Assembly: GCA_035315065.1 (NCBI GenBank)
Contig: DATFYM010000105.1
Span: 1 to 64,000 of the forward strand
Source of the DNA: DATFYM01 sp035315065
Lineage (GTDB): Bacteria > Acidobacteriota > Terriglobia > UBA7540
DNA length: 64,000 nucleotides
Direction: 5' to 3'
The notes beneath the pieces are model-generated. The model did no database searches. It was given only the letters and a program-made list of their open reading frames with translations, and was not told the DNA's origin. The position numbers and the translations under genes were made by a program. The stretch's first letter is position 1. Every line of letters starts with the position of its first letter. Below, piece by piece: positions 1 through 9,162 of the stretch.

Positions 1-2
1 AA

Positions 3-47
3 CTCGCCGCGATGCGCGACGTGAAGAATCGCTTCGGTCCGCGATAG
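3..47 (+). CDS. C-terminal end of an upstream gene (partial)
   Basis: An open frame enters the window and stops at TAG (45-47), giving a short Arg/Lys-containing tail ending FGPR. It sits 37 bases before the next start codon on the same strand, which fits an operon. Too little is present to name a family, and chance openness cannot be excluded. Confidence 0.3.
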   Translation, partial: LAAMRDVKNRFGPR

Positions 48-84
48 CTGTTACGTCGGGGAACTCCTTTCCGGAGGGAAACTG

Positions 85-876
85 GTGAACCCGTTTCGAA
101 TCGCACTCGCCAATATCAGGTTCCCGGCCACTCCAGAGGAGTCGATCACGCTCGCCGAGCAGGCCATCAATGAAGCCTCCATCAAGGGAGCACGGATCAT
201 CTGCTTTCCGGAGTGCTTCGTCCCGGGCTACCGAGGAGTCGGCAAGGGCGTGCCGCCTCCCGATCCTGAGTTCCTCGAAAAGGCCTGGTCCGTCATCGCC
301 GGAGCAGCCGCGAAGGCAAACATCACAGTCGTTCTCGGAACGGAACGCGTTGTTGACGGCGCACTGGTAGCGACCGCCCTGGTTATCGATCAGGACGGAT
401 CGATCGCGGGCTTTCAGGACAAGGTCCAGATCGACCCCTCGGAAGAGGGCACCTACACACCAGGCTCTGGCCGCCGCGTTTTTCAAGCCGGCCCCTTGAC
501 TTTCGGTATCGCGATTTGCCACGAAGGCTGGCGGTATCCAGAGACCGTCCGATGGGCCGTACGGCGTGGAGCACACGCTGTGTTTCACCCGCACTTCCAC
601 GAAGCGGAGCCCGGTTCTTACCGGCCAACGACCTTCGCCGATCCCGCGAATACATTTCACGAGAAGGCGGTCCTGTGCCGCGCTGCCGAGAACACCTGCT
701 ATTTCGCAACCGTCAATTGCGCGAGTCCCGGCTCTCCGACTACGTCGGCGATTGTCCGTCCGGATGGGACACTACTCAGCTACCAACCCTACGGTGAGGA
801 AGGATTGCTGATCGCAGACATCGACATCACCACGGCGACTGGCCTGCTTGCGTCCCGTTGCAGAACTGTCCCGTGA
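85..876 (+). CDS. Carbon-nitrogen hydrolase (nitrilase superfamily amidase)
   Basis: A 263-residue cytoplasmic enzyme expected to hydrolyse a non-peptide C-N bond (amide or nitrile); the substrate is unknown. The catalytic triad of the superfamily is visible: Glu43 in CFPECF, Lys113 in FQDKVQIDP and the nucleophile Cys145 in AICHEG. The length is normal for a single-domain nitrilase. The start is GTG at 85, chosen because GGAGGGAA lies five bases upstream and the family core (a beta-strand leading to the Glu motif) begins at once. The C-terminus is short after the final core strand and ends in a Cys/Arg tail, just before a repeat-rich intergenic region. The upstream frame ending at 47 may be co-transcribed. 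The family is secure, the specificity is not. Confidence 0.9.
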   Translation: MNPFRIALANIRFPATPEESITLAEQAINEASIKGARIICFPECFVPGYRGVGKGVPPPDPEFLEKAWSVIAGAAAKANITVVLGTERVVDGALVATALVIDQDGSIAGFQDKVQIDPSEEGTYTPGSGRRVFQAGPLTFGIAICHEGWRYPETVRWAVRRGAHAVFHPHFHEAEPGSYRPTTFADPANTFHEKAVLCRAAENTCYFATVNCASPGSPTTSAIVRPDGTLLSYQPYGEEGLLIADIDITTATGLLASRCRTVP

Positions 877-917
877 TTCCGCCGTCCGACTTCAAGGACA
901 GCGACAGAGGTTCAAAC

Positions 918-1114
918 GCAGAGGCGCAGCGCGGCCCTGCGGCCGCAACCAAAGACCTTAACACCGAGTTCACCGAGGCTTCACAGAGGCCACGAGAAGA
1001 CCAAGAACAGCGCGCTTCGGGGCTTTTTTCTCTGTTCCCTCCGTGAAGTCTCAGTGACATCTGTGTTGAGGTCTTCTTCTTGGTTGCGGCCACAAGCTGC
1101 GCTTTGCCTCTGTG
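918..1114. repeat. Large inverted repeat of the CACAGAGG / GGTTGCGGCC family
   Basis: The left arm (about 918-963) and right arm (about 1061-1114) are imperfect reverse complements. Both contain GGTTGCGGCC, AAGACCT and AACAC, and their outer ends read GCGCAG/CAGAGG. Between them is more CACAGAG-type sequence. The rest of the 877-1500 gap holds only this palindrome and the heptamer array after it; I see no gene. Related half-copies occur near 18850-18890 and 27640-27815. Confidence 0.65.
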
Positions 1115-1369
1115 GTTAATGGCTTCAACCTTGTTTGCCTCGGGACAGGAGACAAGAAACAGGATCGGAACAAGGGTCACAAGATAGAAGACACCGGGCA
1201 ATAGCCAAGGGTTAAACGAAGGCTTGGGCCAGAAAGTGCGAAAAGTTGCACACCGCGAAGGGTCCGGCCCTCGGGCAAACCGAACAAAGCTTCCTAACCA
1301 AATGAAAAGAAGACCGGTCGTGAAGCCGCAAAAGCTGCGTGGCGTGGTCGCGTACTTGCACCAGGAAGG

Positions 1370-1486
1370 GAGACAGGAGACAGAAGTCAGGAGACAGAAG
1401 ACAGGACAGGAGACAGGAGAAGAACGCCGTTCAATTTGCCGTCTTCAGTCTTATTCTGACTCCTGTCTTTTGTCTCCTGTCTTCAG
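1370..1486. repeat. Inverted heptamer array (GGAGACA / GACAGGA type)
   Basis: Left side: degenerate seven-base units such as GGAGACA, GAAGTCA and GGAGACA. Right side: the reverse-complement units (CTGACTC, CTGTCTT, TGTCTCC). A spacer of about 35 bases separates them. The array ends a few bases before the ribosome-binding site of the next gene. Confidence 0.7.
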
Positions 1487-1500
1487 CAACGAGGGAGACT

Positions 1501-1746
1501 ATGATTCGTGAAGACGATCTGACCAGCTTTCGGGAGGAGCGCGCGACCCTGGAACGCTGGCGCACGCATTCCTACCATGTGATTGCGAACCTGTTGGAGG
1601 TTTGCACAGCCTGCGACCGCGTGCGGGAGAGAACCAACCTGACGCGCTGTCAGTACTGCCGCGACGTGTATTACTGCCAGGACGGCAGGTGTGCTTACGT
1701 CCACCACGGGCAGGCCCACCCGCGCGATACGATCTGGCTCAGGTAG
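1501..1746 (+). CDS. Small Cys/His-rich (zinc-ribbon-like) protein
   Basis: An 81-residue protein of unknown function. The C-terminal half has CTAC, CQYC, a YCQDGRC stretch and several His (HHGQAH), a spacing that suggests one or two metal-binding knuckles, most likely zinc. The N-terminal half is charged and probably helical. The start ATG is preceded by GAGGGAG at good spacing, and an upstream in-frame ATG would run through the heptamer array. There is no signal peptide or membrane segment. It stands alone between two heptamer arrays. The metal-binding call is inference from Cys spacing; no family name is claimed. Confidence 0.65.
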   Translation: MIREDDLTSFREERATLERWRTHSYHVIANLLEVCTACDRVRERTNLTRCQYCRDVYYCQDGRCAYVHHGQAHPRDTIWLR

Positions 1747-1754
1747 GGTACAGG

Positions 1755-1893
1755 GAACAGAAGGGTTGAAGTGTAAAGGGTGAAGTGTAAAGGGTGAAGC
1801 GCGAAGGCCACTCTTGCCTTCTTACCCTTTACTCTTTACCCTTTACCCTTCAACCGTTCTGTCCCCTATTCCCTGTTTCCTATTCCCTATTCT
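1755..1893. repeat. Inverted heptamer array (GTAAAGG / GGGTGAA type)
   Basis: Degenerate units GTAAAGG, GTGAAGT and GTAAAGG on the left are mirrored by TTTACCC, TTTACTC and TTCCCTA units on the right. The array overlaps the last codon or two of the convergent cupredoxin gene. Confidence 0.65.
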
Positions 1894-2258
1894 TGGACCA
1901 CAAGTTTGCCCTTCATCTTCCCGTGTCCCATGCCGCAGAAGTGGGAGCACTGAAAGGGAAAGGTTCCCGCCTTACTGGCGGTGAATTCGATGGTCGCCGT
2001 CTGACCCTTCTGAATCACCTGGTCGATGTCAAAGGCTGCCAATTTGAAACCGTGATCGTGGTCGGCGGCAGTGATCAGCAGCCGGACATGATCGCCCTTC
2101 TTCACCGTGATGACGTTGGGTTCGTATGCGAACCTCTTGGCGGTCACTTTGATCTCGATACTGCCGCCTGAACCCGGCGTGGCTTCCTGCGCGAGGACCG
2201 CCGAACCCACAAACACAACCACCAGAGTAAGGGCCAGCATCAACTTGACTCGGTTCAT
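1887..2258 (-). CDS. Soluble periplasmic CuA-type cupredoxin (cytochrome oxidase subunit II-like)
   Basis: A 123-residue exported copper protein. An N-terminal hydrophobic signal (KLMLALTLVVVFVGSAVLA) precedes a single cupredoxin domain. The metal site is clear: an upstream His pair in DHDHGFKL and the loop CSHFCGMGHGKM, which matches the C-x3-C-x3-H-x2-M binuclear CuA pattern. No transmembrane hairpin of a true oxidase subunit II is present, so it is a soluble electron carrier or copper-handling relative. The start at 2258 is fixed by AAGGAGGAG just upstream and by the signal peptide; longer frames run into repeat DNA. No oxidase genes are adjacent, so its redox partner is unknown. Confidence 0.85.
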   Translation of the reverse strand: MNRVKLMLALTLVVVFVGSAVLAQEATPGSGGSIEIKVTAKRFAYEPNVITVKKGDHVRLLITAADHDHGFKLAAFDIDQVIQKGQTATIEFTASKAGTFPFQCSHFCGMGHGKMKGKLVVQE

Positions 2259-2278
2259 TTCATCTCCTCCTTCGTCTC

Positions 2279-2462
2279 TTGAAAATCGAAAACTCGAAAT
2301 TCGAAACTGGAAAATCGAAACTCGAAATTCGAAACTCGCCGCAATGGCCAGCGGCTCCGCCACCTTTCCGACAGCAAGCCGGCGGAGCCGCGGTGACGAT
2401 TCACAACTCGGAACTGAATTCGCCCGGCGAGTTTCGATTTTCGAACTTCGAGTTTCGTCCTA
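2279..2462. repeat. Inverted heptamer array (TCGAAAC / GAAATTC type)
   Basis: A run of degenerate units (CTCGAAA, TTCGAAA, ATCGAAA) occupies 2279-2340. A shorter mirrored run (TTTCGAT, TTCGAAC, TTCGAGT) occupies 2430-2460, reaching the stop codon of the next gene. About 90 bases of unremarkable sequence lie between. Confidence 0.65.
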
Positions 2463-3656
2463 CCGAGGCCATATGCTGCGAGCCAAGGTCCGGAGCGTGA
2501 GACCTTCACCGTAGAGAAAAACCCGACCCGCTACACGCGCGGCCAGCGGCGAGCGAAAGATGAGATCGATGCGCCCCTTGGTCCGCCCTTCCTGTTCACC
2601 GCCCGGCAGACGCTTGACGTAGCTGGCGAGTTCGGCACGCCAAGCGCGATCGAAGCGCGCGAGTGCCGCCGTCAGCGACGCCTGGGAGCGGCGAAGGGCC
2701 CGATCGACTACCTCGCAGGCAACCTCGGCGCTCACCATTCCGGGGTAGATGCCTTCTCCGGTGGAACCGGACACGAACCCTGCCGCGTCGCCAATCAGCA
2801 GGACGCGCCCGCGCGTCAGGTTTGGCAGGCGGTGAACCGCGCCCACCGGATCGAGATCGAAGGTGGTCGCTGCCTTCACCGAGGCCTCGGAAATCTCGGC
2901 GGGCAGATGCCGGCGCCGGCGGAGGTCGCGGACGAAGCGCCCGAACAGGGGGCGGATCTCGCGGCCCTGGGCCAGCATGGCGCCGATGCCGATACAAACG
3001 TGCTGCCGTTTCGGGAATACCCAGCCATAACCTTGAAGCCCCTCGTACTGAAGATACGTCACGAGCGGAAAGCGCGAACCGTAAAAGGCCTCGATCAAAG
3101 CCGGCGGGCAAGGGACATCAGCGTTGGCGCAGAGGACATAGTCGCGCGGGCCCCAGCCCTGATGCAGGCCGGTGGCAGCGGCCACGCGGCTGGAGGCCCC
3201 GTCGGCGCCGATCACGACGCGCGCGGAAAACTCGGCGCCATCGGCGAGGCGAACGCGGACCTCGTCGCGCCCTTCGTCAACGTCCACCACCGCGCGGCCG
3301 CCCAGAAACTCCGCCCCGGCCTCTACCGCGATGCGGCGCAAGCCGTCGTCGAACCTCGAACGCAGCGAAAGATAGCCGGAAGGCATACGCTCGGTAAAGC
3401 GGCCGGAGCGCTCGAGGGACGCATCGTAGAAGGTGATGCCGTAAAACGGCGCCTCCACGAGTTCATAGAGGGGCGGCATGAGATAGGGGAAGCGCTCGAA
3501 CGCGAGCCGGTTGATCCAGCTCGCGCAGGTTTTGTGCCGGGGGAAGACGGCGCGGTCGATCAGCAGGACTTGGTAGCCGCGGCCCGCGAGGAGCTTGGCC
3601 GCTGTCGAGCCCGCCGGGCCTGCACCCACCACAATGATGTCGGCATCAAAGGGCAT
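2460..3656 (-). CDS. FAD-dependent oxidoreductase, geranylgeranyl reductase family
   Basis: A 398-residue flavoprotein. The N-terminus has the Rossmann dinucleotide motif VVGAGPAGSTAA, followed by a glutathione-reductase-type acidic end (LIDR). The second FAD motif is in the middle (LLIGDAAGFVSGSTGEGI, a GD motif) and a hydrogenase-type substrate region follows. Members reduce isoprenoid double bonds or hydroxylate polyketide and quinone-type substrates; the substrate cannot be read here. Length is typical. It starts at ATG 3656 after a heptamer array, and the preceding O-methyltransferase is divergent. The last residues (TLRTLARSIWPR) run into a heptamer array. The family is secure; a link with the neighbouring methyltransferase is only possible. 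Confidence 0.85.
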   Translation of the reverse strand: MPFDADIIVVGAGPAGSTAAKLLAGRGYQVLLIDRAVFPRHKTCASWINRLAFERFPYLMPPLYELVEAPFYGITFYDASLERSGRFTERMPSGYLSLRSRFDDGLRRIAVEAGAEFLGGRAVVDVDEGRDEVRVRLADGAEFSARVVIGADGASSRVAAATGLHQGWGPRDYVLCANADVPCPPALIEAFYGSRFPLVTYLQYEGLQGYGWVFPKRQHVCIGIGAMLAQGREIRPLFGRFVRDLRRRRHLPAEISEASVKAATTFDLDPVGAVHRLPNLTRGRVLLIGDAAGFVSGSTGEGIYPGMVSAEVACEVVDRALRRSQASLTAALARFDRAWRAELASYVKRLPGGEQEGRTKGRIDLIFRSPLAARVAGRVFLYGEGLTLRTLARSIWPR

Positions 3657-3667
3657 TGGTGAATCAT

Positions 3668-3773
3668 AACATTGGGTGATTGAGCGATTGAGTCATTGGG
3701 CCATTGAAGGAAAAAGCGGCCGGATGTCTTCAGTAGCTCAATGACCCGATCACTCAATCACTCAATTCCGAAG
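3668..3773. repeat. Inverted heptamer/octamer array (GATTGAG / CTCAATC type)
   Basis: GTGATTGAG, CGATTGAG and TCATTGGG units on the left mirror CTCAATGA, TCACTCAA and TCACTCAA units on the right. It fills the space between two divergent genes and stops just before the GAAGGAGG ribosome-binding site of the methyltransferase. Confidence 0.65.
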
Positions 3774-3781
3774 GAGGCTTC

Positions 3782-4575
<794 letters not shown>

Positions 4576-4576
4576 C

Positions 4577-5488
4577 CTATCCCCTGAAGAGGTTCCGCAA
4601 GAGGAATAGAAGATTGGAGGGTCGTTCAGCCAATCGGCGCATGAAGTAGGGGTACCAATGAGTGCCGTAAGGCACGTAGACGCGCACGCGGCAGCCGCGG
4701 CGGAGAAGGTCGCGCTGCAACTGGCGCCGGATGCCATAGAGCATCTGAAACTCGAAGCGATCCGGGCGCAGGCCCTTCTCTTGCGCGAACGTTTCCGTGG
4801 CGGCGATAATGTGCGGATCGTGCGTGGCGATGGCGTGGTAGGCGTCACTCGACAGCAGCATCTTCATCAGCCTTACGAAACTGGCGTCTACATCGGCTTT
4901 GTCGGGAAACGCCACGCTCGGCGGTTCTTGGTAGGCGCCCTTCACCAGACGAACGCGCGCGCTCATCCGTATCAGATCCTCCACGTCCTTCTCGCTGCGA
5001 TAGAGGTAGGATTGGATCACAATGCCGAGCGCATCGCGCGGCGCGTTAGCTTCACGGAAAATGGACAGGGTCTGCCCGACGTAGGCCGAGCTCTCCATAT
5101 CGACCCGGACGAAGGTTTGGTGCTCGACGGCTCGCTGCCAAAGGGTGTTCAGCAGCCTCAACGTCAGTCTGGGATCAAGCGCGAGACCCAGTTGCGTCAG
5201 CTTCACCGAAATGTGCGACCGCAACTTCTCGGCGGCGATCCGGTCGAGAATGGTGAGATAGGTCCGGCAGGCCTCCTCGGCTTCAGCCGTCGCCTTCACG
5301 GACTCGCCCAAGCAGTCCAGGGTCACATCAAAGCCTTCGGCGTTCAACTGACGGACGGCGCGGACGGCGTCCTCCAGATCTTCGCCGGCAATGAAGCGCC
5401 GGGCCAGACGTCGGCCAACGGACGCACTGGTAAGCAACTTCTTGGGAGCTTCTCGCTCGGAGAGATAGAGGAGCAGTCGTCTGAGCAT
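4577..5488 (-). CDS. Proline dehydrogenase
   Basis: A 303-residue FAD enzyme that oxidises L-proline to pyrroline-5-carboxylate, the first step of proline catabolism, feeding electrons to quinone. The single TIM-barrel domain carries family signatures: VTLDCLGES, ISVKLTQLG (FAD-contacting Lys), VRVDMESS, VRLVKGAYQEP and the C-terminal YGIRRQLQRDL and VYVPYG segments. It is a monofunctional (PRODH-only) form, and no P5C dehydrogenase is adjacent. I start it at ATG 5488 (MLRRLLLYL), as in homologues. A 40-residue upstream extension would be a translation of the heptamer array (repeated FTLYP). No strong ribosome-binding site is visible, so the start is moderately certain. Confidence 0.9.
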   Translation of the reverse strand: MLRRLLLYLSEREAPKKLLTSASVGRRLARRFIAGEDLEDAVRAVRQLNAEGFDVTLDCLGESVKATAEAEEACRTYLTILDRIAAEKLRSHISVKLTQLGLALDPRLTLRLLNTLWQRAVEHQTFVRVDMESSAYVGQTLSIFREANAPRDALGIVIQSYLYRSEKDVEDLIRMSARVRLVKGAYQEPPSVAFPDKADVDASFVRLMKMLLSSDAYHAIATHDPHIIAATETFAQEKGLRPDRFEFQMLYGIRRQLQRDLLRRGCRVRVYVPYGTHWYPYFMRRLAERPSNLLFLLRNLFRG

Positions 5489-5502
5489 ACGAGGCGGATA
5501 GA

Positions 5503-5676
5503 GGGTAAAGGGTGAAGGGTAAGGGATAAAGGATAAAAGGTAAAGGGTAAAGGGTAAAGGGTAAAGGGTAAAAGAAAGATTCAGGGCAAAGAAGAGCGTG
5601 AAAGGCAAAGGGAGAGGCTCTTCTTCAATTTTTACCCTTCACCCTTTACCCCTTTTTTCTTACCCTTCATCCTTCC
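5503..5676. repeat. Inverted heptamer array (GGGTAAA type), nine or more units
   Basis: The clearest array here: GGGTAAA and variants (GGGTGAA, GGATAAA, AGGTAAA) repeat across 5503-5575. Mirrored TTTACCC/TTCACCC units sit at 5635-5676, five bases before the stop codon of the thioredoxin reductase gene. Confidence 0.8.
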
Positions 5677-5680
5677 AAGT

Positions 5681-6601
5681 CTATTCCCCCGCTTCCAAGA
5701 ACCTTTCCGCGTCGATCGCAGCCATGCAACCGGAGCCGGCGGCGGTGATGGCTTGCCGGTAGACTCGATCTTGCACGTCGCCCGCCGCGAAAACACCCGC
5801 GACGCTGGTCCTCGAGCCCCGGTGGGTCTTCAGATAGCCGAGTTCGTCCATCTCGAGCTGGTCCCTGAACAAGCCGGTGTTGGGCGAGTGCCCGATCCCG
5901 ATGAAAACGCCCTCCGTGGGATGCAATCGTTCCTCATCTGTCTGGACATTCCTCAGCTTGATCCCCGTCACATAGCCCTGGTCGGCGTCGAGTACGTCGG
6001 TCACCGCCGAGTTCCAGATGAACTTGATCTTGTCGTTGCGCCTCATCCGGTCCTGCAGGATCTTGGAAGCGCGCAACTGGTCGCGGCGATGAATCAAGGA
6101 AACTTCGCTCGCGAATCGGGTGAGGAAGAGCGCCTCCTCTGCCGCCGTGTCGCCGCCGCCTACCACCACAATCGGCTTGCCGCGGAAGAAGAAGCCGTCG
6201 CAGGTGGCGCAGGTGGAAACGCCATGGCCCAACAGCTTGCGCTCCGACTCCAGGCCGAGCATCCTGGCGGAGGCACCGGAGGCGATAATCAGAGTGCGAG
6301 TTTCGACCGTTTCGCTTCCTATCTCCACAATGAAAGGCCGCTGCGTGAGATCAACACGAGTGACGTTGCCTTCCTGGAATTCCGTCCCGAACTCCGCGGC
6401 TTGCTTCTGCATCATCTCGATCAGTTCCGGTCCCTGCACTCCTTTGGGAAAGCCAGGGTAGTTCTCCACCAGGGTCGTGAGGCTCAACTGGCCGCCCGCC
6501 TCGTGACCTCGGATCAAAAGCGGGCTCAGATTGGCGCGGGCCGTATAGATGGCGGCCGTCAAGCCCGCGCAGCCTGACCCGATAATCACCACATTACGCA
6601 T
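5681..6601 (-). CDS. trxB: Thioredoxin-disulfide reductase
   Basis: A 306-residue low-molecular-weight NADPH-dependent flavoenzyme that keeps thioredoxin reduced in the cytoplasm. The FAD motif is IIGSGCAGLTAAIYTARA (residues 7-24), the redox-active disulfide is Cys131/Cys134 in CATC, the NADPH motif VVVGGGDTAAEEA follows directly, and the C-terminal FAD motif is AGDVQDRVYRQ. Domain order and length are canonical. The ATG is not preceded by a strong Shine-Dalgarno sequence. The gene is flanked by heptamer arrays and has no thioredoxin gene next to it. Confidence 0.95.
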   Translation of the reverse strand: MRNVVIIGSGCAGLTAAIYTARANLSPLLIRGHEAGGQLSLTTLVENYPGFPKGVQGPELIEMMQKQAAEFGTEFQEGNVTRVDLTQRPFIVEIGSETVETRTLIIASGASARMLGLESERKLLGHGVSTCATCDGFFFRGKPIVVVGGGDTAAEEALFLTRFASEVSLIHRRDQLRASKILQDRMRRNDKIKFIWNSAVTDVLDADQGYVTGIKLRNVQTDEERLHPTEGVFIGIGHSPNTGLFRDQLEMDELGYLKTHRGSRTSVAGVFAAGDVQDRVYRQAITAAGSGCMAAIDAERFLEAGE

Positions 6602-6998
6602 CGTCTTAGTCCTTCAGTCGTCAGCTCTCAGTTTTCAGCAAGCAGAACCAGACGGCTTAGTGGCCGAATGTGACCGCCTTCTTCCAATGACTCAATGAAT
6701 CAATCACTCAATATTCCAACGGCCTTGTATCTTACTCGAACGTAGGAACTTTGCACAACCCGGCGAATTCCTGCAATAATTGGCCGTATGGCGCGTAACT
6801 CCCAGTGGTGCACGGCTCCGGCTTGCACGGCCCGGGCCGACCTGGGGGTTGCCCTCCGGCCGAGGTGGCGAGGGAATCCCGACCTTTGGCGATTCCGCTT
6901 GCACACCCGAAGCATTTGATGTTAATCATGCGAAACCGTTTCGTTACGCCGCCTAGTAGGCGGCGGTCGGCGAACGGACCAAGGTCAGCGGAGAATTC
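6602..6998. other. Gene-poor stretch with a weak heptamer run and a possible promoter
   Basis: 397 bases between divergent genes. The part near 6690-6712 has TCAATGA/ATCACTCAA units of the heptamer kind, without a clear mirrored arm. TTGCAC at 6751 and AATAAT at 6775 are separated by 18 bases and could be a promoter reading towards the ABC genes, but they would give a leader of over 200 bases. Nothing else is supported. Confidence 0.35.
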
Positions 6999-7895
6999 AT
7001 GGACGCGATTGCGATTGAAGGCATCACCAAGCGGTATAGTTCGCTCACCGCAGTCGATCAGCTCAGCCTGCGCGTTCGCCAAGGAGCGATCTTCGGATTG
7101 CTCGGCCCCAACGGAGCTGGCAAGACCACCACGCTGCGGATGATCATGAACATCCTCATCCCGGACGAGGGATCCATCCGCGTGCTCGACCAGCCGGTCA
7201 GCGATCGCACCCAGGACCTGATCGGCTATCTCCCGGAGGAGCGCGGTCTTTATCCTCGCATGCAGGTCAGGAAGCTGGTGGTGTTCTTTGGCGCTCTGAA
7301 GGGTCTCTCCGAAGCGGAGGCCGACCGCCGAGCTCGCGAGTGGCTGACGCGCTTCGAGTTGGCCGACTGGATGGAGAAGAAGCTCATCGACCTCTCCAAG
7401 GGCATGCAGCAGAAAGTGCAATTTATCTGCGCCGTCATCCACCGCCCGCCGCTGGTGATCCTGGACGAGCCCTTTGCCGGTCTCGATCCCGTGAACGCCA
7501 TCACGGTGAAAGACATCATGCTCGAGCTGCGCGGCCAGGGCTCCACCATCATTCTTTCCACCCACCGCATGGAGCAGGTGGAAATGATGTGCGACTCCAT
7601 CTGCCTTATCAACAAGGGCCGCAACGTTCTCGATGGCGACCTGCGCGCCATCAAGCAGTCCTACGGCAAGAACACGCTGCGCATCGAATTCAGCGGCGAC
7701 GACGGATTCCTGCGCGACTCCGGCATCGAGAACGTCAACCGCTTTGGCGCGGTGGTTGAAGCCAAGCTCCGCCCCGGCGCCGACCCGCAGGAGATTCTCA
7801 AAGCCGCCGTCCAAGCCGGCGCGCGCATCAGCCGGTTCGAGTTGCTCGAGCCGCCCCTTAACGACATCTTTATCGAAAAGGTGGGCCATGCGTAA
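6999..7895 (+). CDS. ABC transporter ATP-binding protein (NatA-like)
   Basis: A 298-residue ATPase subunit of an ABC-2-type exporter. Walker A is GPNGAGKT (36-43), the Q-loop region leads to YLPEERGLYPRMQV, the signature is LSKGMQQKV, Walker B is LVILDEPFAGLDP and the switch His is in STHRMEQVE. The C-terminal 80 residues form the extension typical of NatA-like export ATPases. Together with the next gene, which it overlaps by eight bases, it should form an exporter; substrates of this group include sodium, drugs or antibiotics, and the one here is unknown. Confidence 0.9.
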   Translation: MDAIAIEGITKRYSSLTAVDQLSLRVRQGAIFGLLGPNGAGKTTTLRMIMNILIPDEGSIRVLDQPVSDRTQDLIGYLPEERGLYPRMQVRKLVVFFGALKGLSEAEADRRAREWLTRFELADWMEKKLIDLSKGMQQKVQFICAVIHRPPLVILDEPFAGLDPVNAITVKDIMLELRGQGSTIILSTHRMEQVEMMCDSICLINKGRNVLDGDLRAIKQSYGKNTLRIEFSGDDGFLRDSGIENVNRFGAVVEAKLRPGADPQEILKAAVQAGARISRFELLEPPLNDIFIEKVGHA

Positions 7896-9156
7896 AGTCT
7901 GGCTGGTTATCAAGCGCGAGTACATCACCCGGGTGAAGACTAAAGGGTTTGTGTTCGGCACCGTCGCCGTACCCGTGTTCAGCATCGGCGTCATCTTGTT
8001 TTCCATTTTCATGGCGACGCGCCAGACGGACCACACCCTCAAGATAGCGATCGTTGATGACGTGGGCGGACTCGCACCCTCCATCGTCCAAAACCTCGCG
8101 AGCAAGAAGCTGGCTAACGGCAAGCCTGAATTCGCAGTGGAGAAGACGCTCGAGCAACCTCAGCCGGCGGCCGGCATCCGCGACGACTTGCGCGCCCAGG
8201 TCAACAGCGGTGGTTTGGACGGCTACCTGGTGATCCCCAAGGATGCGGCGACGGCGGAGTTTCACACCAAGAATGCCGGCGACTTCATGCTCTACGAGCC
8301 GTTGTCCAGCGCGATTAACAACGCCCTTATCGCCGGGCGCCTGAGCGATCGCGGGATTCACGTGGACAACATCGCTGCGGTGGTGAAGGGCGTCGACTTG
8401 AAAGTGGTCAAGGTGACCAAGGAAGGCGAAGCCGAGGACAAGGGTCAGACCTTTATGGTGGGATTCGTCTTGGCCTTTCTGTTGTACATGACGCTGATCA
8501 TGTATGGCGTCCTCACCATGCGCTCCGTGCTCGAGGAAAAGACCACGCGCATCGTAGAAGTGCTGATCTCCGCCCTCCGGCCGTTCCAGTTGCTGCTGGG
8601 GAAGATCGTGGGGGTGGCCGCCGTCGGCTTCACGCAGTACCTCATTTGGATGACGTCGGCAGCCCTGCTTGCTACTTATGGCTCGGCCATGGCGTCGGCC
8701 GTGCGGCCCGGATCCTCTTTCCCTCAGATACACGTTCCTGGCGCCTTGCTGGCTTACACGGCGGTCTACTTTGTGTTGGGCTATTTCCTCTATGCCTCGC
8801 TCTTCGCGGCCGTGGGCGCCGCCGCTTCGAACGAGCAGGACGCCCAGCAACTCCAGTGGCCGGTCACCCTACCCCTGGTTTTCAGTTTCATCATGTTCCA
8901 GGGAGTCTTGCGCGATCCGAACTCCACCATGTCGGTGGTGCTCTCGGAAATCCCCTTTTTCAGTCCCATTCTGATGATTCTGCGGCTCGCCGCCGAGACG
9001 CCCCCCTGGTGGCAAATCGCCCTCTCCATCGTCTTGCTGGCCTTGACCATGCTCGGCGTGGTCTACTTCTCAGCGCGCATTTACCGCGTCGGGGTGCTGA
9101 TGTACGGCAAGCGGCCGTCAGTGGTCGAACTCTTCCGCTGGCTGAGGTACTCGTAG
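7888..9156 (+). CDS. ABC-2 type permease (NatB-like)
   Basis: A 422-residue membrane subunit. One transmembrane helix near residues 20-45 is followed by a large extracytoplasmic region (about 45-185), then five or six hydrophobic helices from about residue 190 to the end (VGFVLAFLLYMTLIMYGVLTM, VAAVGFTQYLIWMTSAALLA and so on). LEEKTTRIVEVLISALRPFQLLLGK is the conserved cytoplasmic helix of NatB/ABC-2 permeases. The start ATG 7888 overlaps the end of the ATPase gene, a typical translationally coupled arrangement. It converges on the HDOD regulator with six bases between stops, and no terminator hairpin is evident there. Confidence 0.88.
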   Translation: MRKVWLVIKREYITRVKTKGFVFGTVAVPVFSIGVILFSIFMATRQTDHTLKIAIVDDVGGLAPSIVQNLASKKLANGKPEFAVEKTLEQPQPAAGIRDDLRAQVNSGGLDGYLVIPKDAATAEFHTKNAGDFMLYEPLSSAINNALIAGRLSDRGIHVDNIAAVVKGVDLKVVKVTKEGEAEDKGQTFMVGFVLAFLLYMTLIMYGVLTMRSVLEEKTTRIVEVLISALRPFQLLLGKIVGVAAVGFTQYLIWMTSAALLATYGSAMASAVRPGSSFPQIHVPGALLAYTAVYFVLGYFLYASLFAAVGAAASNEQDAQQLQWPVTLPLVFSFIMFQGVLRDPNSTMSVVLSEIPFFSPILMILRLAAETPPWWQIALSIVLLALTMLGVVYFSARIYRVGVLMYGKRPSVVELFRWLRYS

Positions 9157-9162
9157 CTTGAG

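Noticed and set aside
2663..3662. Long plus-strand frames opposite the geranylgeranyl-reductase-like gene
   Set aside because: They are Arg/Pro-rich antisense shadows of a clear minus-strand gene in GC-rich DNA.
5503..5676. CRISPR array
   Set aside because: Units are about 7 bases without spacers, and the runs are mirrored. No cas genes are present in the window.
6751..6780. Promoter TTGCAC-18-AATAAT for the ABC exporter genes
   Set aside because: Weak hexamers, long leader; listed only within the intergenic note.
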